From positions 1 to 18,659 of the forward strand of contig CAZAGT010000063.1 in the NCBI GenBank assembly GCA_964484515.1: a stretch of 18,659 nucleotides of DNA, written 5' to 3'. Numbering within the stretch: position 1 is the first letter of the stretch; every line of letters begins with the position of its first letter. This stretch comes from CAZAGT01 sp964484515. Its GTDB lineage: Bacteria; Desulfobacterota; DSM-4660; Desulfatiglandales; HGW-15. Position numbers and translations under genes: made by a program. A model generated the notes under the pieces. The model was not told where the DNA came from. It did no database searches and worked only from the letters and a program-made list of their open reading frames with translations. Positions 1-6,626 of the stretch are shown here, piece by piece.

Positions 1-63
1 CACCCTCGGCGCCTTGAATCTGCAGCATCCTCGACTTTTGCAACGTTAGGGTAAAGGTAGGGT

Positions 64-856
64 TTATGCCTCCTTCTGCTCCAAGGCCTCAAGCAAACTC
101 CTGGGGTTCATGGGCATCCGGGTCATTCGAACACCGATGGCGTCGTATATGGCATTGGCTATGGCCGTTGGCGGTGGGATGCAGACGACCTCTCCCACTC
201 CGATCGCTCCCACGGAGCTGGAGGGGTTCGCCACGCCGACGGACAAGGAGGTCATTACCGCCAGGGAAAGATCCCCGATGCCCGGGGACTTAAAGTCGTG
301 CATATTCTTGATCAGGCGTCTACCCGTTCGACCCTGGTCGAGAATGCGTTCTTCCGTCAACGCTTGACCCAGGCCCATAAACATTCCCCCGAACGCTTGA
401 TTATCGTACGTGTTCGGGTTCATCACCCGCCCGGCGTCAGTGGCTCCAAGGAGTCGTAGGACTTTCACCTCCCCCGTCTTGGTGTTCACCTCCACCTCGG
501 CAAAATGGGCTGCAAAGGGCTTGATGGACATGTCCTTGGGATCGGGCTCCCGCGTGCCCACGCCGATGATGCCCTTTTGCGCTTTGAGCCCGGTGATGTC
601 CGTGATCTTGATCCTATTAGACGTATCGATCTTCGTTATCGAGCCGTGCACCTCGGTCGGCGGCAGCGTGTATAGGGCCAATACTTCTCCTCCGCTCAAA
701 TTGAGGTCAGAGGCACTGACCCCAAGATCCTCGGCTGCTGACCCTTTCGTACCCGTCGACCCGCACGATGGGCTTGCCCACGACGTGGGTTGCGTTGTAC
801 GGCTTGGGGCTCTCCTGCACCTAAAATTTCAGATACATCGCGTCGTTCCCCTTCAT
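64..856 (-). pseudogene. Decayed xanthine dehydrogenase/CoxL-family molybdopterin-binding subunit
   Basis: Remnant of a large molybdenum hydroxylase subunit. A good Shine-Dalgarno (GGGGAGG) precedes an ATG at 856, but codon 12 is an in-frame TAG (821-823). The reading after it, in the same frame, gives the family's N-terminal motif (VGKPIVRVDGYERV, about 738-784). Around 735-740 the homology jumps, in another frame, to the C-terminal cofactor domain: AAEDLGVSASDLNLSGGEV, then a region with GATDAGRVMNP and the GAIGVGE segment, whose Glu is the catalytic base in this family. The C-terminal part is open from about 735 to the TAA at 64-66. Full-length subunits are about 750-800 residues; only about 265 are left, so roughly 500 internal codons are gone. 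A stop, a deletion and a frame change argue against function. An assembly join is the alternative. No small FeS or FAD subunit gene is visible upstream. Confidence 0.82.
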
Positions 857-1180
857 GAGCGACCTCCCCTTCCCCGACTGAGTCTCTCGGTGGACGCATT
901 CTTCACGGAGACCTCCCGGATTCAAGCCGTCCTAGGAAAAGCAACTTTACTGATCCCCAGCGTGTCCCGCATCGAATTCAGGGGACGCCCGGATAGATCC
1001 CTTTGGATTCAGCGGTCCTCGACGGGATGTAGCCCCGGCGCATCGGTTCCGGGGATGCTTCTCATCCTACATATGGAAGGTCGGACATATAAGGTCCCGG
1101 TTTATTGATACTTGTCAAGGGATTTGTCGTGAGACGTCAAGCATGTCCCTGACGCCGGCGGAGGGGCCAAAGGACTCTCG
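857..1180. other. Intergenic region upstream of the molybdopterin-subunit pseudogene
   Basis: No reading frame here resembles a protein I recognise on either strand, and there is no trace of the FeS-subunit gene that often precedes this kind of molybdoenzyme. Two adjacent inverted repeats are present: CCCCGG/CCGGGG at 1033-1038 and 1049-1054, and GGATG/CATCC at 1053-1067. They share two bases, so they could form alternative structures in the leader of the pseudogene transcript. A TTGACA-like hexamer lies at 1113-1118 on the minus strand, but no well-spaced -10 follows it. Confidence 0.4.
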
Positions 1181-1633
1181 TCACAGGTCTTCGATCAAGG
1201 TCATCGTTATCCTTGTCGCCTCTTCCGTGTATTCGGTGCACTTATCGAACAGATCGTCGACCATGAAGGTATACTGCCCCCTCAAGGTGCCAAGATCGCA
1301 ACCGAGAAGCCCCTTACAATCCGATGAACCATATTTTTTCTCGAAACGATTGATCAGCTGCTTGACCAAGCCGAAATTCTTGCGGGTCGATTCCTGCGCT
1401 GAGCTTCGGCCCGTGAAGATATTGATGACGAGGATCCCACCGATCAAGGCACCGCACAGGCCTCCCGTCTTGCCAATACCGGTGCTGAAACCGGTAGCGA
1501 TCTTTGGAATCAGATCCGATCGGATCCCTTTACTTTCCGCAATGGCAAGGAGCACGGCCTCAGCACAGAAATATCCTTGATCCAGGAGCTCCACGCACCT
1601 CCCCACTGTCTTCTCGGTTAGCTGGGTACTCAT
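1181..1633 (-). CDS. C_GCAxxG_C_C family putative redox protein
   Basis: A 150-residue protein of the C_GCAxxG_C_C family, whose members are suspected redox or metal-handling proteins; the biochemical role is not established. The spaced cysteines are visible: C23 in GYFCAEAV, C60 in the glycine-rich GGLCGALIGG, then C106 and C112 in DCKGLLGCDLG, with an additional C132. The length is normal for the family. The glycine-rich stretch at about 57-73 is hydrophobic but is part of the family core, so I do not call it a membrane segment. The gene starts 42 bp after the rhodanese gene on the same strand and is probably co-transcribed with it, pairing two thiol-based proteins. A short hairpin lies in the gap and its 3' arm holds the AAGGG that would serve as ribosome site. 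Confidence 0.85.
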   Translation of the reverse strand: MSTQLTEKTVGRCVELLDQGYFCAEAVLLAIAESKGIRSDLIPKIATGFSTGIGKTGGLCGALIGGILVINIFTGRSSAQESTRKNFGLVKQLINRFEKKYGSSDCKGLLGCDLGTLRGQYTFMVDDLFDKCTEYTEEATRITMTLIEDL

Positions 1634-1641
1634 GATGAGCC

Positions 1642-1656
1642 GCCCTTCAGAAGGGC
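1642..1656 (-). promoter_or_regulatory. Stem-loop covering the ribosome site of the C_GCAxxG_C_C gene
   Basis: A perfect 6-bp inverted repeat (GCCCTT, 3-nt loop, AAGGGC) sits between the rhodanese stop and the next start. On the minus-strand transcript the 3' arm contains AAGGG, about 8 nt before the ATG at 1633, so the hairpin could limit translation of the downstream gene. There is no U-tract after it on this strand, so it is not a typical terminator. Confidence 0.4.
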
Positions 1657-1675
1657 CTTTCTCTCCGTATACACC

Positions 1676-2218
1676 CTACCAGACGGCCTCATAGCCTTCG
1701 GGCGCCAAGTTCCACGTTTTACCGTAGACGTGGACCTGGTTGGTTATTTTCCCATCCCGATAGATCTTCCCACCCGCGTACAGCCATGCCAGGATCCCGC
1801 CCCGCAGATTGAGCATGTGGATGCCCTTCCTTTGAAGTTTTTCGGCCAGTTTGCCGCTCCGGTAGCTGATTGTACAGTAACCTATGACCGTGCGGTCCCG
1901 ATATGCGGCGGGATTCTTCAAGAACTCCTCCTCGGTGATTGCGCCCGGCAACATGGAAACGGCCTGCTCCGACGGGTCACGAACATCAACAAAGACAGGG
2001 TTGGACTGCTTGGTCAGCGCCAGCGCCTCTTCGGCGGAGATGTCGGATACGTCCGGGAAAGACTTCTTATAATCCTCATACATGGTCTCTACTTCGCGAC
2101 GCTTCTGCTCGTCGTTCAGGGCTTTTGCCGTCGCAACCCGTCCTGTCAAGAGGATCCCGAGAGAAACAGCCACAAGCATAAAGACCGCACCCTTCCTGCT
2201 AAAAAGCCAATCGAGCAT
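1676..2218 (-). CDS. Membrane-anchored rhodanese-like sulfurtransferase
   Basis: A 180-residue protein: an N-terminal hydrophobic helix (about residues 10-28) followed by a single rhodanese domain. The active-site loop is intact, with C115 in GYCTISYRSG, so persulfide chemistry is possible. The substitution-tolerant motif VFVDVRDPSE near residues 75-84 and LRGGILAW near the C-terminus are typical of the fold. The helix predicts export with retention in the inner membrane, so the domain would act in the periplasm. I chose the ATG at 2218 because AGGAGG stands 5 nt before it; the frame stays open upstream to 2374, but the ATGs there lack a good ribosome site and the extension has no family resemblance. 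The gene lies 239 bp after dctM and 42 bp before the C_GCAxxG_C_C gene. Confidence 0.85.
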   Translation of the reverse strand: MLDWLFSRKGAVFMLVAVSLGILLTGRVATAKALNDEQKRREVETMYEDYKKSFPDVSDISAEEALALTKQSNPVFVDVRDPSEQAVSMLPGAITEEEFLKNPAAYRDRTVIGYCTISYRSGKLAEKLQRKGIHMLNLRGGILAWLYAGGKIYRDGKITNQVHVYGKTWNLAPEGYEAVW

Positions 2219-2230
2219 AGAAACCTCCTC
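2219..2230 (-). promoter_or_regulatory. Strong Shine-Dalgarno that decides the rhodanese start
   Basis: GAGGAGG at 2224-2230 on the minus strand, 5 nt before the ATG at 2218. None of the upstream in-frame start codons (for example 2248 and 2374) has comparable spacing and complementarity to 16S rRNA. Confidence 0.75.
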
Positions 2231-2457
2231 TTCTGCCTTGTGTGACATCACAGCCCCGCCGCCTCGCTGGTCACGGGGAACGATATCTCTGATTGAAACA
2301 ACGATTATCTTGCCGGCCCCATCCATTTTCGTAAACATTAAGGTTGCAAAATCAAGCGCTGTTAAGCCCCTCATGCCCGTTCAAGTAAAATCCGCGCCAC
2401 AGGTTTCGCATTTCGGTCATGTTGCCTCGGACCACCGAGCGTTGCGGCCCGTGCCCA

Positions 2458-3747
2458 TCAGGTCTTTGCAATGAGATATAGGCTTAAACCCGGCCAATAG
2501 GTAATAACCAGCAAGGCCGCAAGCAAGACGAGCATGAAGGGGACGGAGGCACGGTATAGCTCAACGACAGGTCTTTCAAAGCGGTAGCTCGCGATAAATA
2601 GGTTCATCCCGACGGGCGGCGTGAAGTATCCGATCTGCATATTGGACAGAAAGATAATTCCCAGATGCACCGGATCGATGTGGTAACTCACGGCGACCGG
2701 AAGTAGCAGGGGGACCATGATGACCAGGGCCGAAAAGATGTCTAACATCGCTCCAAGCAACAACAACAGGACGTTGAGCAGGATCAGGAATACGATCCTG
2801 TCGCTGATATGACCCTGAATAAAGTTGAAGAGCCGCATCGGGACTTCGGCGTCAATCAAGTAGTTTGTGGATGCCAAAGACACCCCCAGGATCAATAAGA
2901 TGCCGCCGACGGTCATCATCGACTCCCGCACGAAACCGGCAAGCTGTGAAGGTCTGATCTCTCTGTAAATGAAGACCTCGACCACGGTGACATAGACTGC
3001 GGTAGCTGCGGCGGCCTCCGAAATGGCCAAGAAACCACCATAGATCCCGGCGATGAGAAAAAGAGGCAAAGGGATCTCCCAAGCGGCTTCTCTGATGGCG
3101 AGAAACGCTTCCCGCCACGAAAACGGCGTCAAGGGTATCGGGATATGCCGATTTGTCCAAAGCGCCCAGAAACACAACAATAGGACCATCAAGAGGCCGG
3201 GCAAGAGACCCGCCAGGAAGAGGTCGTCAATGGAGACGCCCTCACCGGCGCTCATCTGCTGTGCAATAATACCGTAAAGGATCAGTGGCAGGGAGGGTGG
3301 GAACAGGAGACCTAGGCTCCCTGAAGAGGTCACCAAGCCGAGACTGAATTTCTCCTGATAGCCGTCCTGTTTTAGGGCTGGATACAGCAAGGCGCCAAGG
3401 GCCACGATCGTAACACCAGAGGCACCGGTGAACGCCGTAAACATGGCACAGGCGACCAGGGCGACGATCGGCAAGCCGGAAGGCATCCAGCCAAGGAATA
3501 CCCGGGTGAGTCGCACCAACCGCTGGGAGGTCTGGCTTTCGGCCATCAGGTAGCCGGCAAAGGTGAAGAGCGGTAAGGCCAAGAGGAGCGGTGTATCGGC
3601 GATCCGATAGAGTTCAATCGCAACGACTGAGAGGTCGACTCCGGAGGCGTGAAAACCGAGCATGGCGACCGCCAGGATGACCGCGAAGAGCGGGGCGCCC
3701 AAGAGGGCTAACAGGATCACCATGAATGCGAGCAGGTACGACGTCAC
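2458..3747 (-). CDS. dctM: TRAP transporter large permease (DctM subunit)
   Basis: The 429-residue large membrane subunit of a TRAP transporter, the ion-coupled translocation channel in the inner membrane. The protein is almost wholly hydrophobic, with about 11-12 membrane helices, an N-terminal family-like stretch (LLALPLFTFAGYLMAES) and the late FTPPVGMNLFIASY motif characteristic of DctM. Length matches the family (about 425-430). It overlaps the upstream dctQ by 4 bp (ATGA at 3744-3747), so translation is coupled. It is the last gene of the TatT-DctP-DctQ-DctM operon. The transported compound cannot be read from the permease; solute choice lies with DctP and possibly TatT. Confidence 0.96.
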   Translation of the reverse strand: MTSYLLAFMVILLALLGAPLFAVILAVAMLGFHASGVDLSVVAIELYRIADTPLLLALPLFTFAGYLMAESQTSQRLVRLTRVFLGWMPSGLPIVALVACAMFTAFTGASGVTIVALGALLYPALKQDGYQEKFSLGLVTSSGSLGLLFPPSLPLILYGIIAQQMSAGEGVSIDDLFLAGLLPGLLMVLLLCFWALWTNRHIPIPLTPFSWREAFLAIREAAWEIPLPLFLIAGIYGGFLAISEAAAATAVYVTVVEVFIYREIRPSQLAGFVRESMMTVGGILLILGVSLASTNYLIDAEVPMRLFNFIQGHISDRIVFLILLNVLLLLLGAMLDIFSALVIMVPLLLPVAVSYHIDPVHLGIIFLSNMQIGYFTPPVGMNLFIASYRFERPVVELYRASVPFMLVLLAALLVITYWPGLSLYLIAKT

Positions 3748-4256
3748 GATGTGGGTTTAACGAGGTTTCCGATGTTGATCAGGAATGATAAAAAATGACG
3801 TAGGGCTATGACGGTAAAGGCGATCGGAATGATACTCTCACACACCCAAGCAGGTACCTGGGCGAACGCTGGGCTGCCGTATTCGAACTCGGAAAGTACG
3901 AAGCGCAGGCTATAGAACGCCGCGATGGCACACACCAGAGCGGTAAACAATTCCACCCCGGCCGTGGAGACCTCCTTGGCCCGGGGCGGCAGGTATCGGT
4001 TGAGCAGATCGATGCTGATATGTTTCCCCTTGCGGCTGGCCACCATGGCTCCGACGAGGCCGATCCAGAGGACGAGGAGGCGCACCAGGATCTCACCCCA
4101 CACGATCCCGCCCCCCAGCAGATTTCGCAACAGGATCTGGATGACGGCCGTCCCGACGAGGAGGGCAAACAGCCCAACCAGCAAGCCGTCCTCCATAAGG
4201 CGGAGAAACTCTAAAAGACTCTTCTTGGCAGCAGGACTGTCATCAGTCTCGTTCAT
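3744..4256 (-). CDS. dctQ: TRAP transporter small permease (DctQ subunit)
   Basis: The 170-residue small membrane subunit that pairs with DctM. Four hydrophobic helices are visible (about residues 26-47, 60-80, 101-122 and 139-160), with the typical LLRNLLGGGIVWGEILVR stretch between helices 1 and 2 and the ASRKGKHISIDLL segment that is the best conserved part of this family. It overlaps dctP by 4 bp on its 5' side and dctM by 4 bp on its 3' side, so the three are a tight translational unit. Confidence 0.94.
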   Translation of the reverse strand: MNETDDSPAAKKSLLEFLRLMEDGLLVGLFALLVGTAVIQILLRNLLGGGIVWGEILVRLLVLWIGLVGAMVASRKGKHISIDLLNRYLPPRAKEVSTAGVELFTALVCAIAAFYSLRFVLSEFEYGSPAFAQVPAWVCESIIPIAFTVIALRHFLSFLINIGNLVKPTS

Positions 4257-5260
4257 GACCCCGATTCCGAGCGATACTCCTTCAGATATCTTTCCAACAT
4301 ATCCACCATCTGCCGGGAAAGCACACCATTTTCGATCAACCGCCCGGCAACCTCGGTCGCCCTGACCTGAAGGACCTTTTCTGTTTCCGGAGTCAGGTCG
4401 TTAAACTGGATCCCCTGATGGCGCAGCGCCTCCAGGGCCTTAATGTTGTTGTCCCGATTTTGGCGGTCCATTTGCTGCGATACCTGCCCCATCACTTCGC
4501 GCACGACCTTTTGATCTTCGGTTGACAATTTCAGAAACGGCTTTCGATTTACGGCCAAGGTTCCCGATACGTATAGGAACGGAAAATTGACGAGGTATTT
4601 TACCTGGGTGTGCCACTGAAGGGCGATCGCCCCGATCGGCGGGCTGGCAACAGTGTCAATTAACCCGGTTTGCAGTCCGGCCCGCACCTCGCCCAAAGAA
4701 AGTGGAATGGGGTCGATTCCCAGAAGTTTGAGGGTTTCGAGGGCGATATTGTCGTCCTCCGGCAGCCAAACCTTACAGGTCCGCAGATCGTCAAGCGTCC
4801 TTACGGACTTGTTCGACATCACATAGGCAAAACCGCCTTCGATGATCCCGAAACTCACCATACCACCCTTTTCAAGACCTTCTAGGATAATGGGATCCAT
4901 GCGTTTGCGCACGTAATCCACCTCCTGAAACGATCTGAACTTGAGAGGTAGTTTGTAGATTTCAGCATCGGGGAAAAATTTCGCCAGGCTCCCGGTCGTA
5001 ACCGCCCCGCCTTGAAGTTGTCCGACACGAATCTTCTGAAGGACCGCCCGGTCATTGCCCATCACCCCACCGGGATAGAACTTGAATTGCACCCGCTTTT
5101 GCGTCTTTTGGCCCACCTCTTCAGCGCCGGCGCGCATCATTTTCATCCAGTCGGAACCTTCCGGCGCCAACGTAGCGATCTTAACTCGCGCCGCCGGGGC
5201 CGCATCCGCAAGAAAGATCGTCAAACCCAGCGCAAGCGCAATGCAAAAAGTGCTCTTCAT
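4253..5260 (-). CDS. dctP: TRAP transporter solute-binding protein (DctP family)
   Basis: A 335-residue periplasmic binding protein that captures the solute and delivers it to DctQM. A cleavable signal peptide is evident (hydrophobic core about residues 5-20, probable cleavage after APAA, mature start near RVKIATLAPEG). The motif with PGGVMGNDRAVLQKIRVGQLQGG and the later LGEVRAGLQTGLIDTV are standard DctP signatures. GAGGAG at 5268-5273 supports the start. The upstream neighbour is TatT, an arrangement known from the Treponema pallidum Tp0956-Tp0958 system, where hydrophobic ligands have been proposed; extending that to this operon is inference. The 200-bp gap between tatT and this gene carries a stem-loop, so expression of the two could differ. 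Confidence 0.93.
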   Translation of the reverse strand: MKSTFCIALALGLTIFLADAAPAARVKIATLAPEGSDWMKMMRAGAEEVGQKTQKRVQFKFYPGGVMGNDRAVLQKIRVGQLQGGAVTTGSLAKFFPDAEIYKLPLKFRSFQEVDYVRKRMDPIILEGLEKGGMVSFGIIEGGFAYVMSNKSVRTLDDLRTCKVWLPEDDNIALETLKLLGIDPIPLSLGEVRAGLQTGLIDTVASPPIGAIALQWHTQVKYLVNFPFLYVSGTLAVNRKPFLKLSTEDQKVVREVMGQVSQQMDRQNRDNNIKALEALRHQGIQFNDLTPETEKVLQVRATEVAGRLIENGVLSRQMVDMLERYLKEYRSESGS

Positions 5261-5425
5261 GGAACCACTCCTCTATCGACGCAATTCACGCCTCTTATCG
5301 TTTCATCGAAATCGTCGGCTCGAAAAATACCTACTAATTTAATATAGTAATGCACGTTCGCCACCCTGCAATGGGGGAACGCACTTTCCAGGGTGCTTGA
5401 TAGACAGGGTCGACTGAAGAAAGGC

Positions 5426-5459
5426 ATCGTTGCGAAGGCACGGTGTGCTTCGCGGCGAT
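5426..5459 (-). terminator. Stem-loop between tatT and dctP (weak terminator or attenuator)
   Basis: Just 3' of the tatT stop lies an inverted repeat with arms of about 15 nt (ATCG..GCGAAG.CAC and its partner), a 3-nt loop and one bulge, followed on the minus strand by CCTTTCTTC. On the minus strand two C-A mismatches interrupt the stem; on the plus strand those positions would be G-U pairs. The T-rich tail is weak, so partial termination or protection of the 3' end of the tatT message is more likely than full termination. Readthrough is needed if dctPQM rely on the promoter at 6527-6555. Confidence 0.4.
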
Positions 5460-5460
5460 C

Positions 5461-6348
5461 TTAGAAGTAATCCTCACCGCTTTCCAGCAGTTCTCGGGCC
5501 TCTCGCTGGGCCAGGGTATTGAGGAGGGTGTATCCGTGCACTTGGGGATCGGCCGCGAGAACCTCCTGTAACAGCCGATCGTGCAACTCTCGATCGAATA
5601 CAAGTCGGGCATATTGGCGGGCATAGATGACCTTAGCCATCAGGTTCTTCCCTTGCGAGATCTCGATGGCGCGTTCGAAATGCTCGCGTCCTACCTCCGG
5701 TTTCCCACCCAAGGCGGGCGGGAGTAACGTCGCCAGGACACCAAGATATAAGTGAGCCCCTCCCCCCTGATAGGATTCATCCAGCTCAACAACCCGCTGC
5801 ATGATGACCTCAATGCGTGAGAGTTCGGCAACCGCATTCCAGTCGTCCCTGTGGGCCTCGATCCAACTCGCCCAGGCCGCCCCCAGGGCGTAGAGGACCG
5901 GGAGATCTTTGGTGTCCTTCTTCGCAATAGTAGCTTCAAAGTCCTGGAAATCGATTTTTCGAAGGTCACAGTCGTCAGGATGGCGAACACAGGCCGCATG
6001 AAAGGCATAACGAAGCCCTTTCGTCGTCAATATCCCTGCCCGTTCCTTGTCTTTTCCCGAGAAAAGAGATGCATAGGCCGAATAGAGGTTAGCGGCGCTG
6101 ACGAGGAGATCTTCGTTATCCGGATCGCCATAGAGAAACCCGTCGATCATCAAAAGGTAGGCAGGAGCACCCTCTTCAACTGTTGCCAGATCATTGTTTT
6201 CAAGAATGGACTGGGAGAGATTATCGGTCAAATCGCGCGTGGCGGAGGAAACAAACGCCGAACAGCCGGGCAGAAGCACGAGCACAAGGAGAACCGGGAG
6301 GCAGGGGTTTATCGTCCGATGACTTCTCAATCCCAACGTTGACACCAT
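5461..6348 (-). CDS. tatT: TRAP transporter TatT component lipoprotein
   Basis: A 295-residue lipoprotein of the TatT (TRAP transporter T-component) family, first described as Tp0956 of Treponema pallidum, which forms a ring-like TPR oligomer that binds the DctP partner. The signal peptide has a long hydrophobic run and a lipobox LLPGC with the lipidated cysteine at residue 29. The rest is helical, with TPR-like helix pairs, including LYALGAAWASWI and the GGGAHLYLGVLATLLPPALGGKPE stretch, typical of the family; HFERAIEIS follows. It opens the TRAP operon. The ribosome site is weak (GAAGG). An upstream near-consensus promoter leaves a leader of about 170 nt. Confidence 0.88.
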   Translation of the reverse strand: MVSTLGLRSHRTINPCLPVLLVLVLLPGCSAFVSSATRDLTDNLSQSILENNDLATVEEGAPAYLLMIDGFLYGDPDNEDLLVSAANLYSAYASLFSGKDKERAGILTTKGLRYAFHAACVRHPDDCDLRKIDFQDFEATIAKKDTKDLPVLYALGAAWASWIEAHRDDWNAVAELSRIEVIMQRVVELDESYQGGGAHLYLGVLATLLPPALGGKPEVGREHFERAIEISQGKNLMAKVIYARQYARLVFDRELHDRLLQEVLAADPQVHGYTLLNTLAQREARELLESGEDYF

Positions 6349-6526
6349 AGACCTTCACGAAGACGAGAAGGATTTCCGGGCGGAGGCGTCGGCCGATGGC
6401 CCCTTCATGACGGGAGCGTGTTTGTGGGAGACCTTGTACCGGTCGCGGTCAGGTCTCGGTGACATCGTCTCGGCGCGACTTGGGCAATGAACCGCCGGAT
6501 TCTGAGAACTCCAGTCCGGAGGGAGG

Positions 6527-6555
6527 ATCGTAAGGGAAAGGCCATTTGATGTCAA
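6527..6555 (-). promoter_or_regulatory. Sigma70-type promoter of the TRAP operon
   Basis: On the minus strand a perfect -35 TTGACA (6550-6555) is followed after exactly 17 bp by TACGAT (6527-6532), four of six matches to the -10 consensus. It sits in the 278-bp gap between the RND pump stop and tatT and points at tatT. Transcription would start near 6520, giving a leader of about 170 nt with no convincing small gene. The remaining gap also holds two direct copies of TGGATTTCG (6584-6611) just after the pump gene. Confidence 0.6.
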
Positions 6556-6626
6556 GTCGCAACGTCAATGCGGATGGGGAGCGCTTGGATTTCGCACGAC
6601 GCTGGATTTCGTGTTGCTAGCGTTAC

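Noticed and set aside
410..1108. Long plus-strand open frame (232 codons) opposite the molybdopterin-subunit remnant
   Set aside because: It lies antisense to clear XDH-family homology, its product resembles nothing, and it has no ribosome site; it is a shadow frame.
1087..1118. Minus-strand promoter TTGACA with TTATAT upstream of the pseudogene
   Set aside because: The spacing is 20 bp, well beyond the usual 16-18, so I did not list it as a promoter.
2219..2374. N-terminal extension of the rhodanese protein to 2374
   Set aside because: No ribosome site at the upstream starts and no family similarity, while AGGAGG sits ideally before the ATG at 2218.
6355..6555. Possible 66-codon gene upstream of tatT on the minus strand
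   Set aside because: Its start overlaps the -35 hexamer of the likely promoter and the product has low-complexity shadow-like composition.
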